From Taklimakanibacter deserti (GTDB taxonomy: Bacteria; Pseudomonadota; Alphaproteobacteria; Rhizobiales; Aestuariivirgaceae): DNA of 64,000 bases. Numbering within the stretch: position 1 is the first letter of the stretch; each line of letters starts with the position of its first letter. Both the position numbers and the translations under genes were made by a program. The notes beneath the pieces are model-generated. The model was not told the origin of the DNA and did no database searches. It saw only the letters and a program-made list of their open reading frames with translations. The stretch is taken from positions 56,736 to 120,735 of the forward strand of contig QORU01000021.1 of NCBI GenBank assembly GCA_003574785.1, given 5' to 3'. This document shows positions 15,774 to 22,908 of this stretch, in pieces.

Positions 15774-16514
15774 ATGGCCGAGCAAGATCCCGGATTTCGC
15801 GAGAGGCGCGGCCTGAAGCGCAATCTCTTTGCGCATGTGGTGGAAAGCCTGGGCGCCCGCATCGTCAAAGGCGAGCTTGGCCCCGCCATGCCCTTTCCCA
15901 AGGAGGCCGATCTTTGCGTGGAGTTCGGCGCCAGCCGCTCGGTCATTCGCGAAGCCGTCAAGGCGTTGGCCGCGCGCGGCCTCATCGCGTCCCAGACCCG
16001 CATCGGCATTCGCGTGCTCCAGCCCTTCAACTGGAATCTGCTCGATGCCGATGTCCTGAACTGGCGCTACAGCGCGATGCCGCCCCAGCAATTCTATGGC
16101 GAGCTGTTCGAGATCCGCCGGATGATCGAGCCGGCCGCCGCCCATCTCGCCGCCAGGCGGCGGACCCGCCGGGAGATCGCCGCCATTGCCGACGCTTTCG
16201 CCCGCATGAGCCGGGCGTCGCGCATCGATCGCTCAGGCATCGAGGCGGATCTTTCGTTTCACCGCGCCATCCTTGTTGCCAGCCATAATGCCTTGCTGCT
16301 GCAAATGGGCAATCTGATCGCCGTCGGCCTCGATATCGCGCACCGCATTTCAGCCGACTCCTTCGTCGTGTTCCTGCCTTTGCACGAGGCGGTCTATGAG
16401 GCGATCGAGCGGCGCGACGGCGAAGCGGCAGCGGCGGCCATGCAGCATCTTCTGTCGGAGACGCATGAGTTCATGCGCAGCCGTATGCACGCGCTTTCTA
16501 CCAGGCGACCTTGA
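15774..16514 (+). CDS. GntR/FadR-family (FCD) transcriptional regulator
   Basis: This 246-residue regulator has an N-terminal winged helix (about residues 20-80, FPKEADLCVEFGASRSVIREAVKAL, quoted as FPKEADLCVEFGAS and SRSVIREAVKAL). The C-terminal FCD effector domain carries the usual acidic and His metal-ligand pattern (FEIRRMIEPAAAHLA, DLSFHRAIL and LHEAV). It resembles DgoR-type repressors of sugar-acid operons. The ATG at 15774 follows AACAAGAG; the TTG at 15747 is nearly inside the palindrome and is rejected. It is divergent from the RbsABC-type operon, which it probably represses in the absence of a sugar-acid ligand. Confidence 0.85.
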   Translation: MAEQDPGFRERRGLKRNLFAHVVESLGARIVKGELGPAMPFPKEADLCVEFGASRSVIREAVKALAARGLIASQTRIGIRVLQPFNWNLLDADVLNWRYSAMPPQQFYGELFEIRRMIEPAAAHLAARRRTRREIAAIADAFARMSRASRIDRSGIEADLSFHRAILVASHNALLLQMGNLIAVGLDIAHRISADSFVVFLPLHEAVYEAIERRDGEAAAAAMQHLLSETHEFMRSRMHALSTRRP

Positions 16515-16551
16515 ATTCGAGGCTGCCTGCGAAAAATGCGCACTTCCTCGT

Positions 16552-17481
16552 CTATCCGAGACTCCCGGCAAAGCGTTGGGCGAGCCTGTCACGCTTGAAT
16601 CTTTCCGCAACGAAATCGACGAAGACGCGGGCCTTTGCCGGCATGAGGGTGCGGCTTGCGAAATAGATCGAGATCGATCCCGCATCGACATACCATCTGG
16701 GAAGGACGCGGATCAGCGTGCCGCCCTCGAGATGAGCGAGCACATCCGGTACGGCGATCAGGGCGATGCCGAGGTCGAGCAGGGCGGCCTCACGCATGGC
16801 CATCGGATCGTTGACCACGATCGTTTCGCTGAGCGCCGCTTGCATCTCGATGCCCGCGGCATCGCGCATCGGCCAATGTCGCACGCGTCCCGTTCGGTCG
16901 GAGCGCATGACGATGCCGGCGAAGCGCGCGAGATCGGAAGGATCGACGGGCGGTGGGTGCCGGGCGAGATAATCGCGTGATGCGACAGCGACGAGATGGG
17001 CGGGGGCCAGCTGGCGCGAGACGATGCCGGGCGCCAAGTCGAAGCCGCCGCCAATGGCCGCGTCAAAACCTTCGGCCACAAGGTCGACGGGCCGGTTTTC
17101 TAAATGCCATTGCGGCCGGATCAGCGGATAACGCGCCAGGAAGTCCGGCAGCAGCGGCATGAGATAGGTGATGCCGAAAGCCGGCGCCATGCTGACCTTG
17201 AGCAGGCCGGCAGGCTCTCCGCGCTCGGTGGCCGTCCGGGCGATGGCGGCCTTGAGCGCCGCGAGCGTCCCGCCGATCTCATGGAAGAACCGGTCACCGG
17301 CCTGGGTCAAAGCCAGCTTCCGGGTCGAGCGCTGGAACAGGCGGACGCCCAGACGGCGCTCCAGAAGGGCGACATTGCGGCTGACTGCCGCCGGCGTCAG
17401 GCCAAGCTGCCGTGCCGCCGACGAGAAGCTGCCCAGCTCCGCGCTGCGAATGAAGGATTCGAGATTGGCCAGGGTTTCCAT
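16552..17481 (-). CDS. LysR-family transcriptional regulator
   Basis: This 309-residue LTTR has an N-terminal winged HTH (LESFIRSAELGSFSSAA through LGVRLFQRSTRKLALT) and a C-terminal effector domain with PAFGITYLMPLLPDFLARYP, typical of the CrgA/DsdC-like group. The ATG at 17481 is preferred over the upstream TTG at 17493, which is in the operator-like palindrome. It is divergent from the SDR gene at 17586. Regulators in this arrangement usually control the divergent oxidoreductase genes. The effector cannot be told. Confidence 0.85.
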   Translation of the reverse strand: METLANLESFIRSAELGSFSSAARQLGLTPAAVSRNVALLERRLGVRLFQRSTRKLALTQAGDRFFHEIGGTLAALKAAIARTATERGEPAGLLKVSMAPAFGITYLMPLLPDFLARYPLIRPQWHLENRPVDLVAEGFDAAIGGGFDLAPGIVSRQLAPAHLVAVASRDYLARHPPPVDPSDLARFAGIVMRSDRTGRVRHWPMRDAAGIEMQAALSETIVVNDPMAMREAALLDLGIALIAVPDVLAHLEGGTLIRVLPRWYVDAGSISIYFASRTLMPAKARVFVDFVAERFKRDRLAQRFAGSLG

Positions 17482-17486
17482 ATTCT

Positions 17487-17507
17487 TTTTCAACTAGTAC
17501 TTGAAAA
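17487..17507. promoter_or_regulatory. palindromic LysR-type operator
   Basis: TTTTCAA and TTGAAAA flank CTAGTAC, giving a perfect 7-bp inverted repeat with a 7-base spacer directly upstream of the LysR start and in the divergent promoter region. Dyads of this size, containing T-N11-A, are usual LysR sites. Confidence 0.6.
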
Positions 17508-17585
17508 TAAAGCAAGCAATTACCGGCTAATCAAGAGGCAATGAGGAGGCGATATCGGCAGCACCGACATAAAGGAGTGAAGCCA

Positions 17586-18365
17586 ATGTCCATCGCCTTG
17601 AGTCCCGAAACCATCACCCCGACCGCCAAGCCGCTTGCCGGCAAGGTGGCGCTCGTCACCGGCGGCTCGCGCTCGATCGGCGCGGCCATCTCCAAGCGCC
17701 TCGCCCGGGACGGCGCGCATGTTGCTCTGACCTACAGCGCCTCACCCGCCAAGGCGGCGGAGGTGGTGAAGGCCGTGGAAGCGGAGGGCGGCCACGCTCT
17801 CGCCATCGCCGCCGATGCCGGCGAACCCGACGCCGTACGCTCGGCTGTCGCCCGGACGATCGCCGCCTTCGGACGTCTCGACATCCTGGTCAACAATGCC
17901 GGCCTCGCTCTCGGCGGCGCGATCGACGAGATCAACTCGGAAACCTATGAGCGCATGATCGCCGTCAATGTCACCGGGGTCTTCGTCGCGACACAGGAAG
18001 CAGTACGCCATATGGGTCATGGCGGCCGCATCATCCATATCGGCTCATCGATGACGCGCTATGCCGCCTTCCCCACAGCTTCCCTCTACACACTGACCAA
18101 GGGGGCGGTCGCCGGCTTCAACCGCAGCCTCGTGCGCGATCTCGGTCCCCGCGGCATTACCGTGAACACGGTGCATCCGGGTCCGACCGACACCGACATG
18201 AACCCCGATGGTGGCCCGGTATCCAAGATCGTCGGCCCCGGCATGGCGATCGGCCGCTATGGCCAGCCGCATGAGATCGCGAGCCTCGTCGCTTTCCTCG
18301 CCGGGCCGGAAGCGGCCTTCATCACCGGCGCCGATATCCTCGCCGACGGCGGCTTCACCGCTTGA
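17586..18365 (+). CDS. SDR-family oxidoreductase
   Basis: This is a 259-residue short-chain dehydrogenase. It has a short N-terminal extension, the NADP motif TGGSRSIG, NNAGLALGGAID, the active-site YTLTKGAV and a C-terminal ILADGGFTA. The Arg after the Gly motif (GGSRSIG) suggests NADPH preference, as in 3-oxoacyl-ACP reductase-like SDRs. The ATG at 17586 has AAAGGAG upstream. It forms a two-gene unit with the reductase at 18396, 30 bases downstream, and is divergent from a LysR gene. Its substrate is unknown. Confidence 0.82.
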   Translation: MSIALSPETITPTAKPLAGKVALVTGGSRSIGAAISKRLARDGAHVALTYSASPAKAAEVVKAVEAEGGHALAIAADAGEPDAVRSAVARTIAAFGRLDILVNNAGLALGGAIDEINSETYERMIAVNVTGVFVATQEAVRHMGHGGRIIHIGSSMTRYAAFPTASLYTLTKGAVAGFNRSLVRDLGPRGITVNTVHPGPTDTDMNPDGGPVSKIVGPGMAIGRYGQPHEIASLVAFLAGPEAAFITGADILADGGFTA

Positions 18366-18395
18366 GCTTCAATCGACAACGCAGGGAAAATCGCC

Positions 18396-18998
18396 ATGAC
18401 AACATTCGGCATTATCGGCGCCGGCAATATCGGCACGGCTTTCGCCCGCGCCTTAGCCCGCAACGACATCGCCGCGACGATCGCCAACAGCGGCGGTCCC
18501 CGGTCGCTCACCGAACTCGCCCGTACGATCGGACCCGCGATCACGCCCGCGACAAAACAAGAGGCAGCGGGTCAGGATGTTGTGCTCGTCGCCGTCAACT
18601 GGTCGAAATTGCCGGTGGCCCTGGCCGACCTGCCCGACTGGAACGGCCGCATCGTGATCGATGCGAACAATCCGATCGAGGCGCCGCTATTCAAGCCGGC
18701 CGAGCTCGGCGGGCGGGCATCGAGCGAAGTCTTCGCCGACCTGGTGCCGGGAGCGCGGGTCGTCAAGGCCTTCAACCATCTTCGGCCCGAACTCATCGCT
18801 GGCGATCCGATGGCTGAGGGAGGTAAGCGCGTGCTGTTCTATTCCGGCGATGATGCCCATGCCAAAGCGGAGGTCGCCCGTCTCATCGATCGTCTCGGCT
18901 TCTTCGGTCTCGATCTCGGCGGCCTGGCAATCGGAGCCCCGCTGGTTCAGTTCCCCGGTGGCCCGCTGCCCGTTCACAATCTCGTCCGTTTTCCGTAA
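18396..18998 (+). CDS. NADPH-dependent F420 reductase-like NAD(P)-binding protein
   Basis: This 200-residue protein has one Rossmann domain. The dinucleotide motif is GIIGAGNIGTAFARAL at residues 5-20, followed by VVLVAVNWSKLP and IVIDANNPI. The later KAFNH motif and GLDLGGL segment match the NADPH:F420 oxidoreductase-like family (COG2085), members of which are common in bacteria that lack F420. It is probably co-transcribed with the SDR upstream and may recycle NADP or reduce a related substrate. Confidence 0.75.
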   Translation: MTTFGIIGAGNIGTAFARALARNDIAATIANSGGPRSLTELARTIGPAITPATKQEAAGQDVVLVAVNWSKLPVALADLPDWNGRIVIDANNPIEAPLFKPAELGGRASSEVFADLVPGARVVKAFNHLRPELIAGDPMAEGGKRVLFYSGDDAHAKAEVARLIDRLGFFGLDLGGLAIGAPLVQFPGGPLPVHNLVRFP

Positions 18999-19022
18999 CG
19001 GAGAGCTCAGACAAGAGAAAGC

Positions 19023-19045
19023 CCCCGCTGCAAGGTTCAGCGGGG
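19023..19045 (-). terminator. terminator hairpin downstream of porin gene
   Basis: CCCCGCTG and CAGCGGGG form an 8-bp stem with a 7-base loop. On the minus strand GCTTTCTCTTG follows, a moderate U-rich tail. It lies 74 bases past the porin stop. It may also serve the converging plus-strand reductase gene. Confidence 0.65.
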
Positions 19046-19118
19046 ACCCTCTGTAGGGGATCGGGACCTAGCGTCCGGAAGTGGGAACAACCGGTGTCAG
19101 GTCACAATCCTGAAAGGC

Positions 19119-20396
19119 TTACGGGAAGCGCAGCCAGGTGCCGAAATAGACCTGCAGGCTGTCATCCAAGACTTCAATATCTCCATCATCGATGTCGAAC
19201 GCATCATCGCGATCGAGATAGGTGGCGCCGACGCCGAGGGTAACCTGGCTGACCGGATCCCAGAAGACGCCGCCGTTGAAGCCGAGCGTTTCGCCGGCGA
19301 GATCGTAGTCTTCGTAGCCGACACCCAGTTCGATGCGGGTATCTTCCGACAGATTGGCGATCACGCCGATGCTGCCACCCCAGAACTCCTCGTCCGCCGA
19401 GACCGGCGCAAGATTGTTGGCATAGGATGACGTGCCTTCGCCCACCACCGCGGCCGCGAGGAAGGTGAAGCTGTCGGCGATGCCAATCGTGGCGCCGCCG
19501 CCGATTGCCCAATCGAAATTGTCACCCCAATCGTCATCCTGGAGAAGACCGACGAGCTGGGCCGTGAAGGTGTCCGACGAATACATTAGGTAGGCCTGCG
19601 CGTTCGGAAGATCGCTTGTGTCCACACCGTCTATGACGTCGAGATCGCCATCATCGTCGGCATCGATGAATGCTGTTGAATCGGAATCTTCCAACGAAAT
19701 TGCGAAGGACAGCGGACCGCTCGCATATGTCAGGCGGAACTGCTCGTTGTTCGGATTCGACGGACCGACGGTCGCGATCGGGATGGAGGTGACGAGCCAG
19801 TCATAGGAGGTCTGCAGAGCGCCGGTATTGTCGTTATAGCCGGCCATCAGTTCCCATTCCGGAGCGAACTTCCACCAGCCATAGGCCTTGTTCATGTTGA
19901 CGGATTCGTCATAGTCCGAGAAGTTGCCGCCGCCCGAGGCTTCGAGACGGAAATAACCGCCGACCTCGCCCACCGCCGTGTCCGACTTGCCGCGGATGAA
20001 GATGCGGCCACGGTTGGCAACGTCGAGATTGTCGTCGTTATCGACATCGAAGTCGCTGTAGATCAAGGCGGTGCGGATTTCGCCCGACACCGACACTTCC
20101 GCGACCGGGGCCGCGTCAGCCGTCGGGAGAACCGAGAGCGTGAAGCCCGAATCGTCACGCACCCGATCGCCATAACGTTCCGGGGCAATGCCTTCGTATG
20201 TGCCCTGGCCGTCGCGGATCGCCATCAAGCTGTAGCCGGACGGCATCGCCGCCTGCGGCTGGGCCTCGAGCTGCGACACCCGCGTCTGCAGGGCTTCGAT
20301 CTGCGCCTTGAGCGCGCCGAGGTCGTCGGCGCGGGCGGCGGTGGCCGTCACGGCCAGAGCCGCACCGCCCAGAAGCGCCCACTTCATCATCTTCAT
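19119..20396 (-). CDS. outer-membrane porin
   Basis: This 425-residue outer-membrane beta-barrel protein begins with a signal peptide (MKMMKWALLGGAALAVTATA, cleavage near ARA-DD). A short coiled coil follows (LGALKAQIEALQTRVSQLEAQ, split at LGALKAQIEALQ and TRVSQLEAQ) that probably trimerises in the periplasm. Then come alternating amphipathic strands such as VSVSGEIRTALIYSDF and RIFIRGKSDTAVGEVGGYF. It ends with the terminal strand QVYFGTWLRFP. A loop near residues 245-260 has the Asp-rich pattern DADDDGDLDV, like a calcium-binding loop. GAGGGAG precedes the ATG. It should admit small hydrophilic solutes. Confidence 0.85.
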   Translation of the reverse strand: MKMMKWALLGGAALAVTATAARADDLGALKAQIEALQTRVSQLEAQPQAAMPSGYSLMAIRDGQGTYEGIAPERYGDRVRDDSGFTLSVLPTADAAPVAEVSVSGEIRTALIYSDFDVDNDDNLDVANRGRIFIRGKSDTAVGEVGGYFRLEASGGGNFSDYDESVNMNKAYGWWKFAPEWELMAGYNDNTGALQTSYDWLVTSIPIATVGPSNPNNEQFRLTYASGPLSFAISLEDSDSTAFIDADDDGDLDVIDGVDTSDLPNAQAYLMYSSDTFTAQLVGLLQDDDWGDNFDWAIGGGATIGIADSFTFLAAAVVGEGTSSYANNLAPVSADEEFWGGSIGVIANLSEDTRIELGVGYEDYDLAGETLGFNGGVFWDPVSQVTLGVGATYLDRDDAFDIDDGDIEVLDDSLQVYFGTWLRFP

Positions 20397-20860
20397 TATT
20401 GTTCTCCCTCAAAACAGCGAGATTCTGCTGTGTTGCGATATTACTACGATGCCCCCAAGGAGCCTGCTCAACCCCCCACGCGGTGAATCGAGATGCTGCA
20501 TACTTACCCTCGACCTGTTCGAATACAATCACTTGGCCGGAGGATGAGCGCGATAAATTTGCGTTGTGAGATTCACGCAACAGGAACATGGATGTCACTT
20601 GTTGACTGACTTGCCATGGCAATTTTCCGCATCGTAATCACGGCAATGAGCCGAAACATGCGCAAACGCATATGGTGACACCAATGTCACTAGGCGACTT
20701 GCGCGCATATTATGCCGCTCAGTAATTCAGTTTGTGCATCACGTTGCGTTATCGGGAAATCAAAGCCCGATTGTCTTGCCGATGCGCCGCATGCGCTCAT
20801 GCGCCCCGCATGCGCGTCGCGGTGCACCATCAAAGCTTGAAAAGTCCCGATTCTGGCGGC
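20397..20860. promoter_or_regulatory. porin upstream region with GTGACA/TGTCAC palindrome
   Basis: About 460 bases without a convincing gene, presumably holding the porin promoter and 5' leader. GTGACACCAATGTCAC at 20675-20690 is a perfect 6-bp inverted repeat with a 4-base spacer, and a further TGTCAC-like half-site lies near 20593. A regulator binding here is plausible but cannot be named. Confidence 0.35.
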
Positions 20861-21247
20861 TTATTGCCGCGCTTCCTGCGCTTCGAATTCACGGCGCGCC
20901 GCCTCGAAGTCGAGCTGATTCTCGATCGACCAGTCGATAATCTCCATCGCCAGATAGAGAAAGCGCTGACCCAGCGCGGTCAGGCTGTATTCGACGCGCG
21001 GCGGAATGATCGGATAGACCTGACGGTAGATGAGACCGTCCTTCTCCAATTGCTTCAGCGCGCGGGTGAGCACGCGCGCCGAAATCGGTGTGATTCGGTC
21101 GATCTTGCGCTTCAATTCGCTGAACCGGATCGGATCCCCGGCTGTGTGATAAATGACACGCACGCTCCACCTGTCGCCGAGTCGCGAGAGAACCTCTCTC
21201 ACGACCACCCGCTGATCGTCGCTAACCGCGAAGCGCTTTAGTGACAT
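20861..21247 (-). CDS. HxlR-family transcriptional regulator (first of a divergent pair)
   Basis: This 128-residue HxlR protein has a winged helix-turn-helix spanning most of its length: LGDRWSVRVIYHTAGDPIRF, the helix ARVLTRALKQLEKDGLI, and the wing PPRVEYSLTALGQ. This is the standard single-domain family architecture. The ATG at 21247 has AGAAGG upstream; the longer frame to 21277 is not needed. It is divergent from a second HxlR gene only 70 bases away, with an inverted repeat between. Confidence 0.85.
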   Translation of the reverse strand: MSLKRFAVSDDQRVVVREVLSRLGDRWSVRVIYHTAGDPIRFSELKRKIDRITPISARVLTRALKQLEKDGLIYRQVYPIIPPRVEYSLTALGQRFLYLAMEIIDWSIENQLDFEAARREFEAQEARQ

Positions 21248-21279
21248 CGATGTGCCTTCTTGTATCAGAGATTTCATCG

Positions 21280-21306
21280 CTTATACCCTCTGCGTAGGCA
21301 TATAAG
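21280..21306. promoter_or_regulatory. spaced inverted repeat between divergent HxlR genes
   Basis: CTTATA and TATAAG are separated by 15 bases in the 70-base region shared by two HxlR genes. HxlR proteins commonly bind spaced dyads in their own promoters. The right arm runs into the AGGAG site of the plus-strand gene. Confidence 0.4.
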
Positions 21307-21317
21307 GAGCCCGCGTG

Positions 21318-21740
21318 ATGCTCACAATGGCAAAAGAAGCAAGGCTGCCCAGCCGCGAAGCAATGAGCGGCGATTCCGATATCGTACGCGAGCTTCTCGA
21401 TCATGTCGGTGATGCGCTCACGCTGAAAGTTACGTTGCGCTTGAGCGAAGGATCGGCGGGGCTGAACGAGCTTCGTCAATCTGTTGACGGAATATCGCAG
21501 CGGAAACTCGCATTGTCCCTTCGCCAGCTGATCAGGAATGGACTTGCCACGCGGAAACATTCTGAAACATTCCCGTCACGTACTTTGTATAGCCTGACGC
21601 CGCTCGGCGTCATGTTTCTCGATAAAGTGACCGGACTGATGCGCTGGGTCGATGAGCATGGCGCGGAAATAAAATCGGCGCGCAGCCAGTTCAAGGACCG
21701 TAGCTACAAATGGCTGGGGCCGGCGCGGCTGCATATTTAG
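21318..21740 (+). CDS. HxlR-like winged-helix regulator (second of a divergent pair)
   Basis: This 140-residue divergent HxlR-like protein has the core pattern DHVGDALTLKVTLRLSEGSA, then QRKLALSLRQLIRNGLATR and the wing SRTLYSLTPLGVMFLDKV. It lacks the usual Trp of the GDRWS motif and has a less typical sequence than its neighbour, so it may have diverged in function. AGGAG precedes the start; GTG at 21315 is an in-frame alternative. The gene ends 30 bases from the tail of the efflux adaptor gene on the opposite strand. Confidence 0.7.
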   Translation: MLTMAKEARLPSREAMSGDSDIVRELLDHVGDALTLKVTLRLSEGSAGLNELRQSVDGISQRKLALSLRQLIRNGLATRKHSETFPSRTLYSLTPLGVMFLDKVTGLMRWVDEHGAEIKSARSQFKDRSYKWLGPARLHI

Positions 21741-21769
21741 AGCATCGGTAAAAATGGGCAGCGAGCACG

Positions 21770-22906
21770 TCACGGTGATGCGGCCTGCGGGCTGACCTCC
21801 ATGCCGGGGAAGATCTTCTGCAGGTTGCCGACGATGACCACGTCGCTCTCTTTCAGGCCGTTGCGCACCGTCACCAGCTCGCCGGCGGCGTGCCCGATCG
21901 ACACCAGCTTCTGTTCGACCTTGTTGCCTTCACCTATGACGTAGACGAACTTGCCGAGCTGGCTCGAGCCCAGCGCCACTTGCGGGATGAGCAGCGCGTC
22001 CGCCTCCTCGCCGACATGCAGCCTGATGCGCACATATTGTCCCGGCATCAGGGTCAGATCGGCATTGTCGAGCGTGGCGCGCGCGACGATCGTGCCGGTC
22101 GACTGGCTGATGGCATTGTCGAGGAAGGTCAATTCTCCGTGATAGCGCGGCGTGTCGCTGCCCGAGAGGAAGACATCGCCCTCGACCGTGCCGCGGGCGC
22201 GGGCGCTCTGGATCTGGGCCAGCTCCCGCTCGCTCGGATTGAAGGTGACGTAGATCGGCTTGAGTTGCGCCACTGTATTGAGCGGCGTGCCCGCCGCGGG
22301 GCTGATCAGCGTGCCGATCGGTGCCTGGTTGCGCCCGAGGCGCCCGGCGAAGGGCGCCCTGATTTCCGTATAGCCGAGATTGAGCTCGGCCATGCGCAAC
22401 TGCGCCCGCGACATGGCGAGCGCGGCCTCGGCCTGGCGTACCGCGCTGCGGCGCTGGTCGAAACTGTCTTTGGCGAGATAGCCGCTGCTGGCGAGCTTGC
22501 CGCCGCGGTTGAGGTTGGCGCTCAGATAGTCGAGCGAAGCTTCATCGCGCTCGACCTGCGCCTTGGCCTGATCGAGGGCGGCCTGATAGTCGCGCGCATC
22601 GATGCGATAGAGGAGCTCGCCTTCCTTCACATCCGTGCCGTCGGGTGCTGCCTGTTCTTCCAGATAGCCCGGGATCTTCGCCTGCAGCGTCACGTGGCGG
22701 ACGGCCTCGGTGCGCGCCGAATAGTCGAGATAGATCGGTACGGTCTGCCTGACGATCTTGGTCACCGGGACCGGGATCGCCGCCATGGCGGGACTCGGTG
22801 CCGCGGCATCGGCACCTTTCTGCGGGTTGAAGACATGCAAATAGACGCCGGCGCCGACGAGGGCCGCCGCCAGGGTGACACCGAAACCGACTTTCAACAG
22901 GCGCAT
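21770..22906 (-). CDS. RND efflux periplasmic adaptor (MFP) subunit
   Basis: This 378-residue membrane fusion protein has an N-terminal membrane anchor (residues 5-26), a lipoyl half-motif (VTLQAKIPGYLEEQAAPDG), a helical hairpin (about residues 85-150, with AKAQVERDEASLDYLSANL), the second lipoyl half (TEIRAPFAGRLGRNQAPIG), and a beta-barrel and membrane-proximal domain. This is the AcrA/MexA order. It links the inner-membrane pump to an outer-membrane channel, for which no gene is nearby. It follows the pump gene by two bases, an inversion of the usual adaptor-first order. Confidence 0.88.
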   Translation of the reverse strand: MRLLKVGFGVTLAAALVGAGVYLHVFNPQKGADAAAPSPAMAAIPVPVTKIVRQTVPIYLDYSARTEAVRHVTLQAKIPGYLEEQAAPDGTDVKEGELLYRIDARDYQAALDQAKAQVERDEASLDYLSANLNRGGKLASSGYLAKDSFDQRRSAVRQAEAALAMSRAQLRMAELNLGYTEIRAPFAGRLGRNQAPIGTLISPAAGTPLNTVAQLKPIYVTFNPSERELAQIQSARARGTVEGDVFLSGSDTPRYHGELTFLDNAISQSTGTIVARATLDNADLTLMPGQYVRIRLHVGEEADALLIPQVALGSSQLGKFVYVIGEGNKVEQKLVSIGHAAGELVTVRNGLKESDVVIVGNLQKIFPGMEVSPQAASP

Positions 22907-22908
22907 GG

